Shown in pieces: positions 1-7,574 of a stretch of DNA of 19,754 nt (within the stretch, counting starts at the first letter, position 1; every line of letters begins with the position of its first letter). The DNA comes from VYFG01 sp022827325 (GTDB taxonomy: Bacteria; Pseudomonadota; Gammaproteobacteria; Arenicellales; Poriferihabitantaceae), in assembly GCA_022827325.1 (NCBI GenBank), contig JAJDTE010000080.1:1-19754 (forward strand). Reading direction: 5' to 3'. The position numbers were made by a program, and so were the translations under genes. A model generated the notes under the pieces. It worked only from the letters and a program-made list of their open reading frames with translations. It had not been told where the DNA came from and searched no databases.

Positions 1-84
1 ATTCAACTGGTCCGGCCACCAGTCCCGGTTGGAGGTTCCCCCGCCTGCGGAATGGACGACGGGGCATTTACCTTGGTTGCTCAT
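1..84 (-). CDS. katG: Catalase-peroxidase KatG, N-terminal fragment (gene leaves the window at the left edge)
   Basis: Only the first 28 codons are present, read leftward from an ATG at 84. The peptide begins MSNQGKCPVVHSAGG and continues to SNRDWWPDQLN. This is the conserved opening of bifunctional catalase-peroxidases: KCPV.H, then SNRDWWP.QLN, just before the haem domain. The start is well supported: AGGAG lies 8 bases upstream on the minus strand. KatG is a cytosolic haem enzyme that removes hydrogen peroxide by catalatic and peroxidatic reactions. The gene is divergent from the catabolic cluster to its right, with about 500 bp between them, and it likely has its own promoter there. Nothing can be said about the intactness of the rest of the protein. 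Confidence 0.88.
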   Translation of the reverse strand, partial: MSNQGKCPVVHSAGGGTSNRDWWPDQLN

Positions 85-131
85 TGGATCAACTCCTGTC
101 AGAGACGACGTTTGTTTGGTTTGAAACCTCA

Positions 132-175
132 GTTGTACGTACACATGAACATTTTGTGAATTCGATTGTATCTAT
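132..175 (-). promoter_or_regulatory. Putative katG promoter with an OxyR-like upstream box
   Basis: On the minus strand, TTCACA (155-160) and TACAAC (132-137) are separated by 17 bases and sit about 48 bp upstream of the katG start, each matching sigma-70 boxes at four of six positions. Directly upstream, 160-175 reads ATAG-AT-ACA-AT-C on the minus strand and partly fits the OxyR half-pattern ATAGNTNNNANC. A wider inverted repeat, TTCGAT (161-166) with ATCGAA (183-188), covers the same area. OxyR control of katG is established in other proteobacteria; here it is inference from an imperfect match. Confidence 0.35.
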
Positions 176-188
176 TAATTCCATCGAA

Positions 189-585
189 AATACATATGTT
201 ATTCCTTTTCCCATGCATCGGCAGGCGTCCTGACCGCGGCCAATATCTGGAGTTCGGCTCATCCTTCCGGGATGCTGGGTCCCATGGTCGTGGTGAAGCC
301 GGACCACCAAAGCACCGGCGCCAGTGAACGACCGGCAGGATCGAACCCGGAACTGCACCGTTGCGAAGCTGCGCCCGGTACCGCACGTTCCGATTAGTCG
401 TGACTGTGCACCCGCCCGACCGGGGGAACCAATGGTCAGGGCGGCCCGAATCCGGATCAGGGTGACCCACCGGCAGGACTGTCCGGCAATACCGGATTTG
501 CGAACACTCCTGAAGGAAAAGAGGTCGTTGGGGACCTTCCACTTTACATTTGCGACGCGTCACCCTAATTTTCGGGCTGCCCACT
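189..585. other. Intergenic region without a recognisable gene
   Basis: About 400 bp separate the divergent katG promoter area from the ribosome-binding site of the dehydrogenase gene at 601. Open frames on both strands cross it (for example 324-632 forward and 129-716 reverse), but their translations show no family motif and run into the coding start of the neighbouring gene. The forward catabolic cluster needs a promoter somewhere here, yet I see no convincing -35/-10 pair. Confidence 0.5.
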
Positions 586-600
586 GCGGAGATGGCATTC

Positions 601-1692
601 ATGACCTTCCGAATTCTGGCCATGGGTGGTGACGGGATTGGCCCAGAAGTCCTGGACCAGGGTATCCGGCTGATTGACATCCTCAGCACCACGTACGGGG
701 TCTCCATAGACATCACCGAAGATTTTCTCGGGGGAGCCGCCTATGACCGTTTCGGAACATTCTGCCGTGATGAAACCGTCGTCCGGGCCAAACAGTCGGA
801 TGCCATACTGGTGGGCGCCGTAGGCGGACCCAAATGGGATGGCATCACCCTGGAAGGAGGCCCGGAAATGCAGGACGGACTGATGCGCCTGCGCAAGGAA
901 CTGGACTGTTTTGCCGGACTACGGCCCGCCAGGGCAATTCCGGTACTTGAGGACCGAACCCCGTATCGGCCGGGCCTGGCAACCCGGGCGGATATCTTGG
1001 TCCTGCGGGAAATGTGCGGAGGGGCATTCTTTGGCGTCCCAAGGGGCGTCGAAACCGATCGTGAAGGGAAGCGGGTGGGATTCGACAATTCCCTGTATAC
1101 CGAAAACGAAATCGCCCGGATTGCCCGGGTGGGATTTGAACTGGCCCGCCGCCGGAGCAGCCGATTGTGCTCGGTGGACAAGGCCAATGTCATGCAGACC
1201 TATGTATTGTGGCGGGAGGTGATCCGGGAAATGGCCACGGAATACCCCGACATCGAACTCACCGTCCTGTACGCCGACAATGCCGCCTACCAGTTGGCCC
1301 GTAATCCCATGGCATTCGATGTCATCGTCGGTGACAACCTGTTCGGCGACATTTTCAGCGACCAGGCTGCCGTTGTCTGCGGCAGCCTGGGCATGTTGCC
1401 ATCCGCCTGTCTGCAGCATCTGCCGGCAGAAAACGAGACCGCCCGCGGGATCTATGAACCGGTACATGGCACCGCACCGGACATTGCGGGTCTGGATCAG
1501 GCCAACCCCATTGGAATGCTGCTGACCGTTGCGATGATGGCCGAGTATTCCATGGGGCGACCCGATCTGAAGCAGGTCATTGAAACTGCCGTGGAGCGGG
1601 CACTCGCGGAAGGCATCCGGACGCCCGACCTGGGCGGCTCGGCGACCTCACGGGAGGTCACGGATGCCGTGATCCGTCTTGTCCGGGCATGA
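601..1692 (+). CDS. Isopropylmalate/isocitrate-type decarboxylating dehydrogenase (LeuB/tartrate dehydrogenase-like)
   Basis: This 363-residue cytosolic enzyme has the family's usual length and all landmarks of NAD-dependent beta-hydroxyacid oxidative decarboxylases. They are GDGIGPE at 10-16, LRKELDCFAGLRP at 97-109 (substrate arginines R98 and R108), LREMCGGAFFG from 135 (R136), SVDKANV at 191-197 (K194), YADNAAYQL near 224-232 (D226), NLFGDIFSD with D250 and D254, and EPVHGTAPDIAG for NAD binding. I chose ATG 601 because GGAG at 588-591 lies 9 bases upstream; ATG 592 is an alternative. By family it turns a 3-substituted malate or tartrate into a 2-oxoacid plus CO2. There are no leuC, leuD or leuA neighbours. 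It heads a GMC oxidoreductase, 2-oxoacid decarboxylase and aldehyde dehydrogenase cluster, so a catabolic role is more likely than leucine synthesis. The motif reads YADNAAY, where typical LeuB has YVDNAAM, hinting at a changed substrate pocket. Confidence 0.88.
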   Translation: MTFRILAMGGDGIGPEVLDQGIRLIDILSTTYGVSIDITEDFLGGAAYDRFGTFCRDETVVRAKQSDAILVGAVGGPKWDGITLEGGPEMQDGLMRLRKELDCFAGLRPARAIPVLEDRTPYRPGLATRADILVLREMCGGAFFGVPRGVETDREGKRVGFDNSLYTENEIARIARVGFELARRRSSRLCSVDKANVMQTYVLWREVIREMATEYPDIELTVLYADNAAYQLARNPMAFDVIVGDNLFGDIFSDQAAVVCGSLGMLPSACLQHLPAENETARGIYEPVHGTAPDIAGLDQANPIGMLLTVAMMAEYSMGRPDLKQVIETAVERALAEGIRTPDLGGSATSREVTDAVIRLVRA

Positions 1693-1735
1693 GGTCCGTC
1701 GGCATTGTTGACAGGAGCCTGCCAGTTTTGCCGTG

Positions 1736-3412
1736 ATGTCGAGGACCTTTGACTACATCGTAGCCGGTGCCGGCTCTGCGGGCTGCGCCCTGGCGGCTAG
1801 GCTTTGCGAGGACCCGGACCTCCGGGTCTTGCTGATCGAGTCCGGCGGCCATGGACGGAGCGTGTTTACCCGCATGCCGGCAGGCAACGGCATCCTGATC
1901 GGCAATCCGAAATACGACCGGGGGCTGCGATCCGAACCCCAGTCCGGGATGTACGGCGGCACGATCTACTATCCCAGGGGATCCGGACTTGGTGGCAGTT
2001 CGCTGCTGAACGGCATGATCTACATGCGCGGCAACCGGGCAGACTACGACGGCTGGAAGGCCAGGGGGCTGGATGGATGGTCCTATGCCGAGGTCCTGCC
2101 CTACTTCAGGCGGGCCGCGGCCGCGGTCCACCGGCCCGACAATCCCTATCACGGGGTGGATGGCCCCATCAAGTTGAGTCCGTCGCCCAACGAGGATCCC
2201 CTGTCCGGTGCCTTCCTCCAGGCCTGCCAGCAGGCTGGCGTACCGTACAATGAGGATTTCAACGGCAAATCCCAACGGGGTGTGGGGCGGTTTGACCGCA
2301 TGGTGTTCAATGGCCTGCGACAGTCCTCCGCCCAGGCCTATCTGTCCCGGATTCCCCCAAACCTGACCGTTCTGACCCGCACCCCTGTCCTGGGGGTGTC
2401 CATGGAGGGCGCCCGAGCGGTGGGGGTCCGGCTTGACAGCGGAGTCGTGCGGGCGGAGCGAGAGATCATCCTGTCGCTGGGCGCCTTTCACTCTCCCCGG
2501 ATCCTGATGCTGTCAGGCATCGGGCCGGCCGGACACCTGGAAAGTGTCGGCGTAAAGGTCCGGCAGGATCTGCCCGGCGTGGGGTCCCGGCTGCTGGATC
2601 ATCCGAACATGCCGGTTCAATTCGAGCTCCGGAAGCCCGCACTCAGCTGGGCCCGGTATCAACGTCTGGACAGGGCCCTGTGGATGGGAGTACGGTATCT
2701 GCTGAATCGATCCGGACCGGGCAGCGGACCGTTCTGGTCGGTGATCCTTTTTTTCGCATTGCGAAGTCCGGAGATGCCGGAACTCGAAGTATTCTTCACT
2801 CCCATGGCGGTTCGGGAAAGTTCCGAGGGCAGTGGCTGGAATATGCAGACCCTGTTGCACCCGGGTCGTTCCGTCATCGCCCGGGGGAAGAGTGCGGAAC
2901 CCGGCTTTCAACTGGATATCAATCTATTGCGTCCCAAGAGTTTCGGTACCGTGAGACTTGCCAGCAACGACCCCGGGGTCCCGCCCCGCATTGACCCCGG
3001 ATACCTCAGCCACGAGGATGATCTCCGGGATCTGGTGGCAGGAGTCAGTCACATGCGGGACATCGTATCCCAACCTGCGATGCAACATCTTGCCGGGGAC
3101 GAGCTTTCACCCGGCAACCACGTCCGTACCCCGGCGGAAATCGGACACGCTGTGCGCCGCCTCCTTACCACAGGCCATCATCCGGTGGGCACCTGCCCCA
3201 TGGCGGCGGACAACGACCCGAACGCCGTGCTGGACAACGAGCTGCGGGTACGGGGTGTCGATAGACTGCGCGTCGTGGATGGTTCCAGCTTTCCCGGGCA
3301 GATCTCGGGGAATGTGCATGCCCCGATCGTCATGGTTGCCGAAAAGGCCGCCGACCTGATTCTGGGGCGCATGCCCCTTGCCCCACATGATCCGGAGAAG
3401 AGCCATGTATGA
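1736..3412 (+). CDS. GMC-family FAD-dependent oxidoreductase (choline/alcohol dehydrogenase-like)
   Basis: This roughly 558-residue flavoprotein oxidises an alcohol, or a similar substrate, to an aldehyde or ketone. Counting from the adjacent GTG at 1733, the FAD-binding Rossmann motif GAGSAG is at 12-17 and is followed by a typical ALAARL helix. The GMC signature GSGLGGSSLLNGMIYMRG comes near residue 85 and ADYDGW soon after. The C-terminal HHPVGTCPM block carries the catalytic His (about 483), and SGNVHAP carries a second His (about 529) where choline dehydrogenases usually have Asn. That His-His pair resembles other GMC oxidases and argues against choline as substrate. The start is ambiguous: ATG 1736 is preferred over GTG 1733, and the only Shine-Dalgarno candidate (AGGAG, 1713-1717) is unusually far. 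It follows the dehydrogenase gene by 43 bp and overlaps the next gene by 8 bp, so co-transcription is likely. The exact substrate is unknown. Confidence 0.88.
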   Translation: MSRTFDYIVAGAGSAGCALAARLCEDPDLRVLLIESGGHGRSVFTRMPAGNGILIGNPKYDRGLRSEPQSGMYGGTIYYPRGSGLGGSSLLNGMIYMRGNRADYDGWKARGLDGWSYAEVLPYFRRAAAAVHRPDNPYHGVDGPIKLSPSPNEDPLSGAFLQACQQAGVPYNEDFNGKSQRGVGRFDRMVFNGLRQSSAQAYLSRIPPNLTVLTRTPVLGVSMEGARAVGVRLDSGVVRAEREIILSLGAFHSPRILMLSGIGPAGHLESVGVKVRQDLPGVGSRLLDHPNMPVQFELRKPALSWARYQRLDRALWMGVRYLLNRSGPGSGPFWSVILFFALRSPEMPELEVFFTPMAVRESSEGSGWNMQTLLHPGRSVIARGKSAEPGFQLDINLLRPKSFGTVRLASNDPGVPPRIDPGYLSHEDDLRDLVAGVSHMRDIVSQPAMQHLAGDELSPGNHVRTPAEIGHAVRRLLTTGHHPVGTCPMAADNDPNAVLDNELRVRGVDRLRVVDGSSFPGQISGNVHAPIVMVAEKAADLILGRMPLAPHDPEKSHV

Positions 3413-4997
3413 ACCCGTTACCTGTGGTGAGGCCACGATCCGCTTGCTCGAAAAATACGGCGTTACCACGGTATTCGGCATTCCCGGCGTCCATACACTG
3501 GACTTCTGCCGTGGTCTCGGTCAGGGTGTGCGCCACATCCAATGCCGCAATGAACAGGGGGCCGGGTTCATGGCGGAAGGATGGGCCCGGGCAACCGGTC
3601 AGCCCGGGGTTGCCCTGGTGATTTCCGGTCCGGGGGTCACCAATGCCAGCACCGCCGTCGCCCAGGGCTGGGCGGACAGCCTGCCGATGCTGCTGCTCTC
3701 CGCCGAAGCGGCGAGCTACACCATCGGACGGGGTTGGGGAGTTCTGCACGAGGTGACCGAGCAGAAGAAGGTGACGGAACCCCTGACGGCCTTTTCCGCG
3801 ACGGCGCACCGTGCAGAGGACATCCCCGGATTGATCGCCCGCGCCTTCGCCCTCTTCTCCCGGGAACGTCCCCGGCCGGTCCATATCTCCATACCCGTTG
3901 ATGTCCAGGCAGAAACGGTGGACGTGGAATGGCAGCCCGCCGTACTTCCGGCCCGTGCCGAACCACGGCAGGATGCCGTGAAACAGGCCGCTGCGTTGCT
4001 GGGGGAATCCAGGTGCCCGGTGATCATGGTCGGTGGCGGCGCATGGGAAGCCCGGGATGAAGTGACGGCAATCGCTGAACGGCTGGGCGCCATTGTGGTG
4101 GCATCAACGGCCGGGAAAGGCATTGTGCCGGATGATCATCCACTTTCCCTCTCGGCTTCCACCGTGCGCCCGGAGGTTCTGCGGTTCCTGGCCGAGGCCG
4201 ACGTCATTCTTGCCGTCGGCACCGAATTATCGGAAACGGACAGTTTCGTCGAGCGGATGGATCTGGTGGGCCGGATCATCCGTGTGGACATCGATCCGGC
4301 CAAGATCAATGATTTCTATCCCGCTGCCGTGGGTATCGTGTCCGATGCCAAGCCGGCACTGGCGTCATTGCAGGAATGGCTTCCAACCACTCCCATCGCC
4401 GGAACCAACGGCCAGGCACATCAAAGGGTTCGGGAACTCCGCGGGGAGATACAGGCCAACCTGAGTGACAGCGAAAGACAGCATGTGGAGGCGCTGGAAG
4501 CATTGGACGAGGCTGCGCCCGATGACACGATCTGGGCCGGGGACGCGTGCCAGCTGGTGTATACCGGTGCGTTCGCCATGCCGGTGAGGTCTCCCCGAAA
4601 ATGGTTCTATCCGGCGGGCTATTGCGCGCTGGGCAATGCCCTGCCCAACGCCATCGGAGCCAAGCTGGCGATGCCGGACCATCCGGTGGCGGTCCTGGCG
4701 GGCGACGGTGGCTTCATGTTCACCATGCCGGAACTCATGACGGCGTCAGAACTCAAGCTCACCCTGCCGATCATCATTTGGGATAATGGTGGCCTCAAGC
4801 AAATCCAGGATGACATGGACCATCGTGATATCGACCGTGTGGGTGTGGAGGGTGTCAACCCGGACTTCGTGGCCCTGGCCAAGGCCTGCGGCTGCCGGGG
4901 TGTCAGGGCGGAGAGCCCGGAGGTGCTTTCGCGGGAGTTCCGCCGGGCCCTCGGGGCAGAAGGACCCACGGTCATTGTGTATCCGGAACGGCGATAA
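3405..4997 (+). CDS. Thiamine-diphosphate-dependent 2-oxoacid decarboxylase (AruI-like, acetolactate synthase superfamily)
   Basis: This 530-residue protein has the three-domain TPP fold. The N-terminal pyrimidine domain has VFGIPGVHTLDFCRGL near 23-38, and the catalytic Glu is E50 in RNEQGAGFMAEGWAR. A central FAD/DHS-like domain runs about 180-330. The C-terminal TPP domain has GDGG from 433 and, 28 residues on, N461 in WDNGG for Mg/diphosphate binding. The GVHTL...GLxxGxRH and HEQGAGFMA-like segments resemble Pseudomonas AruI (2-ketoarginine decarboxylase) as I remember it, more than biosynthetic acetolactate synthases, and no small subunit gene is present. ATG 3405 is preferred over 3378 because GGAG (3394-3397) sits 7 bases upstream; it overlaps the GMC gene by 8 bp. 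Inferred reaction: 2-oxoacid to aldehyde plus CO2, feeding the aldehyde dehydrogenase downstream. An arginine-transaminase pathway is possible, but no aruH-like aminotransferase or guanidinobutyrase lies here. Confidence 0.85.
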   Translation: MYEPVTCGEATIRLLEKYGVTTVFGIPGVHTLDFCRGLGQGVRHIQCRNEQGAGFMAEGWARATGQPGVALVISGPGVTNASTAVAQGWADSLPMLLLSAEAASYTIGRGWGVLHEVTEQKKVTEPLTAFSATAHRAEDIPGLIARAFALFSRERPRPVHISIPVDVQAETVDVEWQPAVLPARAEPRQDAVKQAAALLGESRCPVIMVGGGAWEARDEVTAIAERLGAIVVASTAGKGIVPDDHPLSLSASTVRPEVLRFLAEADVILAVGTELSETDSFVERMDLVGRIIRVDIDPAKINDFYPAAVGIVSDAKPALASLQEWLPTTPIAGTNGQAHQRVRELRGEIQANLSDSERQHVEALEALDEAAPDDTIWAGDACQLVYTGAFAMPVRSPRKWFYPAGYCALGNALPNAIGAKLAMPDHPVAVLAGDGGFMFTMPELMTASELKLTLPIIIWDNGGLKQIQDDMDHRDIDRVGVEGVNPDFVALAKACGCRGVRAESPEVLSREFRRALGAEGPTVIVYPERR

Positions 4998-5028
4998 CCC
5001 ATTCATGACATCCGGCAGGAGATTCCCG

Positions 5029-5082
5029 ATGACCGACGACCCCGTTCCGCCGACCCTCTTTCCACAGACCCGGCCTGCCTGA
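5029..5082 (+). CDS. Possible 17-codon leader ORF between the decarboxylase and aldehyde dehydrogenase genes
   Basis: A short frame MTDDPVPPTLFPQTRPA starts at ATG 5029 and has the best ribosome-binding site in the gap (AGGAGA, 5017-5022, six bases upstream). Its TGA overlaps another ATG at 5082, whose frame runs into the aldehyde dehydrogenase start region and ends at 5165. The aldehyde dehydrogenase ATG at 5137 lacks a clear ribosome-binding site, so translational coupling through this ORF is conceivable. It may equally be a chance frame or a remnant; no homology is recognised. Confidence 0.25.
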   Translation: MTDDPVPPTLFPQTRPA

Positions 5083-5136
5083 TGGCGCCGGATTGCCAGT
5101 CCCTGCGATCTGCAATGGCATGGGCCCCCGTTCCAC

Positions 5137-6642
5137 ATGAAAACCTATCAGTATTTCGTCCATAACGAATGGCATGACCCTTTGTCAGGCCAATGGCTCG
5201 ACAGTGAGAATCCGGCCACGGGTGAAGTCTGGGCCAGGGTGCCGGACTGCAGCGCCGATGATGTCCACCAGGCCGTGGCGGCCGCCGGGAGAGCGTTCCG
5301 CGAGGGGCCGTGGGGATCCATGATGCCAACCCAGCGCGGACGGATGCTGCGCCGTATCGGCGATGTGATTTCGGCCCATGCCCATCGTCTGGGTGAGGTG
5401 GAAACCCGGGACAATGGAAAACTGCCCGGTCAGATCATCCCCTCCCTGGAACCCGGTGGCTGGCTGGTGGACTCCTTCCATTATTACGCCGGCATGTGCG
5501 ACAAGTTCGAGGGCCGACTGATTCCGGCAGAAGTCCCTGACATGCACAACTACCTGAAATGGGAACCGTTCGGCGTCGTTGGCATGGTTCTGCCCTGGAA
5601 TTCCCCGATCGGAACGCTGATCTGGAAACTCGCCCCGGCACTGGCCGCCGGCAATACCGTGGTACTGAAACCCTCGGAACATACTTCCTGCTCCACCCTG
5701 GAACTGATGGAGGTTTTGCTGGAAGCGGATTTGCCCCCGGGAGTACTGAATGTGGTGACCGGATTCGGCTCCACAACCGGCGTACCGTTGATCGAGCACC
5801 CTGATGTGCGTCTGGTCAGTTTTACCGGTGGCACCGCAGGGGGGCGCAAGGTGGCCCAGGCAGCGGCCCGGCAGGCCAAACCCGTGATCATGGAATTGGG
5901 GGGCAAGTCTCCCCAGATTGTTCTTCCCGACGCCGACATGGAATTGGCCGTCAACGGGATTGCCAGCGGGATATTTCCGGCCGGTGGCCAGAGTTGCATA
6001 TCCGGATCACGTGTACTGGTCCCCCATGACCAATCCGAGGAATTCGGCGAAAGACTGGCCGGGTTGGTGCGAAAGGCCCGGGTCGGTGAACCCAATGACC
6101 CTGCCACCCAGATCGGACCGATTGCCAATCGACCGCACTACCGGTCCGTACTCCAGAAGATCGAGGACGCCGAGAAGGCGGGGCATCAGCTACTGCTGGA
6201 TGGCCGCAGTGCCTGTCGTGACCGGGGGTATTTCATCGGGCCCACCATCTTCGTGAACACACCCCATGATTCCAGTCTCGCCCAGGAAGAGGTGTTTGGA
6301 CCGGTGTTGTCGATTCATGCCTGGACGGATGAAGAACAGGCCATTCGGATGGCCAATGACACCGTGTATGGATTGGCCGCCGGGATATGGAGCCGTGATG
6401 TGACCCGGGCGATGCGAATCGCGGACCGTCTCCAGGCCGGGACTGTTTATATCAACAATTACTTCAATGCTGCCACGCAATCACCGGTGGGCGGCTTCAA
6501 ACAATCCGGATATGGACGGGAAAACGGCTGGGAAGGGATGCGGTGTTTCATGCAAACCAAATCCGTCTGGCTTTCCACTCTTCCCCATCAACCGGACCCC
6601 TTTGCCTGTTCAACGGCCTCCAAGGGACCGGACAAGGGCTGA
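5137..6642 (+). CDS. NAD(P)+-dependent aldehyde dehydrogenase
   Basis: At 501 residues this is a standard-length member of the aldehyde dehydrogenase superfamily, acting in the cytosol to turn an aldehyde into its carboxylate. The visible catalytic set is complete: PWNSP with N155 (oxyanion), K178 in LKPSEH (cofactor), FTGGTAGGR at 229-237 (a variant of the usual FTGSTxxG), the general base E253 in ELGGKSPQ, and the nucleophile C287 in GGQSCISGSR. EEVFGPVLS follows in the C-terminal half. The start MKTYQYFVHNEWHD fits family N-termini, although no clear Shine-Dalgarno precedes it. It lies 139 bp after the AruI-like decarboxylase and is the last gene of the cluster. Inference: it oxidises the aldehyde produced by that decarboxylase or by the GMC enzyme. 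This would be a KauB-like 4-guanidinobutyraldehyde step if the pathway handles arginine, but the substrate cannot be assigned. Confidence 0.9.
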   Translation: MKTYQYFVHNEWHDPLSGQWLDSENPATGEVWARVPDCSADDVHQAVAAAGRAFREGPWGSMMPTQRGRMLRRIGDVISAHAHRLGEVETRDNGKLPGQIIPSLEPGGWLVDSFHYYAGMCDKFEGRLIPAEVPDMHNYLKWEPFGVVGMVLPWNSPIGTLIWKLAPALAAGNTVVLKPSEHTSCSTLELMEVLLEADLPPGVLNVVTGFGSTTGVPLIEHPDVRLVSFTGGTAGGRKVAQAAARQAKPVIMELGGKSPQIVLPDADMELAVNGIASGIFPAGGQSCISGSRVLVPHDQSEEFGERLAGLVRKARVGEPNDPATQIGPIANRPHYRSVLQKIEDAEKAGHQLLLDGRSACRDRGYFIGPTIFVNTPHDSSLAQEEVFGPVLSIHAWTDEEQAIRMANDTVYGLAAGIWSRDVTRAMRIADRLQAGTVYINNYFNAATQSPVGGFKQSGYGRENGWEGMRCFMQTKSVWLSTLPHQPDPFACSTASKGPDKG

Positions 6643-6966
6643 CCTTCGTCACAGAGGATCGAGGGGTAGATTTTTCCTGTCGTGGTGCATGATACGGCGA
6701 CCGTCCAGACCCTGTGGCACCACTCCGGCGCGTGGTTGCAGACCCGGCGCACGGCAACGAACCGAAAGGCTTGTTCCTGTCGCTGCCCGGACGTATCCAA
6801 GGAGGTCGGGTGCTGGTTTCCTTCCGAAATACCGGGCTGCGGTTGGGCATTTTCACCCTGTAACCCTGCATTTCTGACCTCAGGTTGCGCAAGTCTTACT
6901 CGAACTGTTTGCGAATCGGCAGACCATTCGCCCAACACAACGCAACCGTAGAATCTTCCGTCACAT
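6643..6966. other. Intergenic region, no feature recognised
   Basis: This is the stretch between the end of the aldehyde dehydrogenase gene and the end of the convergent broken toxin gene. Open frames that cross it on either strand give proline/arginine-rich translations without family resemblance. No hairpin followed by a T-run was found, so neither converging transcript has an obvious intrinsic terminator here. Confidence 0.45.
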
Positions 6967-7254
6967 TCAGACGATATCCTGGTTTCTGCTGCGGCGCTCA
7001 TCCCGTATGCGAAGCACTTCGATTCGCCCCTTCCTGATACGATATATGACCGAAAATGGAATATTCGGCATCGAAAAATCCCTGACACTGTCCTACTCAG
7101 TGGGATGGCCAATTTCCGGATTGAACCTTAAAAGAGATTCAGTGGCACGAAATTGATTCCTGGCCCTGGACGCACCCTCTGGAAAAACCTCGACGCAGTA
7201 GCGACGCATCCGTACGAGATCGTCTCTCGCACTGGCCAGACAGACGACCTTCAT
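6967..7254 (-). pseudogene. ParE/RelE-type toxin gene interrupted by an in-frame TAG
   Basis: On the minus strand, ATG at 7254 opens a frame of 95 codons ending in TGA at 6967-6969. Codon 54 is TAG (7093-7095). Before it the peptide reads MKVVCLASARDDLVRMRRYC, then VEVFPEGASRARNQF and LLRFNPEIGHPTE. After it come DSVRDFSMPNIPFSVIYRI, RKGRIEVLRIRDERRS and a short tail, all in the same frame. This is the typical layout of ParE/RelE toxins: the N-terminal helical pair, then a GHP-like turn, a REF-like segment, a Y-R-beta hairpin and C-terminal arginines. It begins 11 bp after the antitoxin stop, the usual antitoxin-then-toxin order. One nonsense change, with the frame otherwise intact, suggests recent inactivation or a base-calling error. 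If translated to the TAG, the 53-residue product lacks the catalytic C-terminal half. Confidence 0.82.
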
Positions 7255-7265
7255 GAACAGTCTAC

Positions 7266-7553
7266 CTATTTATTATCACTGATCGGAATATCTGGCTCCG
7301 GGAGATCATTCTCTTGATCAGTACCCCATTTCTCCACCCAGGAGTTCATCGACTCGCCGGATATGAAAACTCCTTCGTCTGCGTCAGCAAGCGCATTCTC
7401 GATTGCATGGCGCTTCTCATCGCATGCGGACAAGTAGGATTCGATTGCCTTGGTGGCAATCCACGATGCGGAACGATCCCGACGCCTGGCTTCGGCTTCC
7501 AATCTGGATCTGATTTCCGCATCCAATCGGAGGGAAAATGGGACATTTGGCAT
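7266..7553 (-). CDS. Ribbon-helix-helix (CopG-type) antitoxin of a ParE/RelE toxin-antitoxin pair
   Basis: This 95-residue protein opens with PFSLRLDAEIRSRLEAEARR and DRSASWIATKAIESYL, the beta-strand plus two helices of a ribbon-helix-helix DNA-binding domain (about residues 4-42). The acidic C-terminal tail (ALADADEGVFISGES, SWVEKWGTDQEN) is the part that normally wraps the toxin. The start is ATG 7553; there is no clear Shine-Dalgarno, and a TATACA -10-like box lies close upstream on the minus strand, so the leader would be very short. Antitoxins of this class neutralise the partner toxin and repress their own promoter. A 29-bp palindrome 22 bp upstream fits that role. The partner at 6967-7254 carries a nonsense codon, so this may be an antitoxin without an active toxin. 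Confidence 0.85.
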   Translation of the reverse strand: MPNVPFSLRLDAEIRSRLEAEARRRDRSASWIATKAIESYLSACDEKRHAIENALADADEGVFISGESMNSWVEKWGTDQENDLPEPDIPISDNK

Positions 7554-7574
7554 GATGCGGGAAAACTGTATAAC

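Noticed and set aside
129..716. 195-codon reverse open frame across the katG/dehydrogenase gap
   Set aside because: It overlaps the start of the dehydrogenase gene and its translation lacks any recognisable motif; it looks like a composition-driven open frame.
601..1692. Naming the first cluster gene leuB of leucine biosynthesis
   Set aside because: The catalytic motifs fit the family, but no leuA, leuC or leuD is adjacent and the neighbours are catabolic, so a gene symbol would overstate the case.
3405..4997. Calling the TPP enzyme acetolactate synthase (ilvB) or firmly aruI
   Set aside because: No small subunit follows and its N-terminal motifs are AruI-like, but the arginine pathway partners are absent, so only the type of reaction is claimed.
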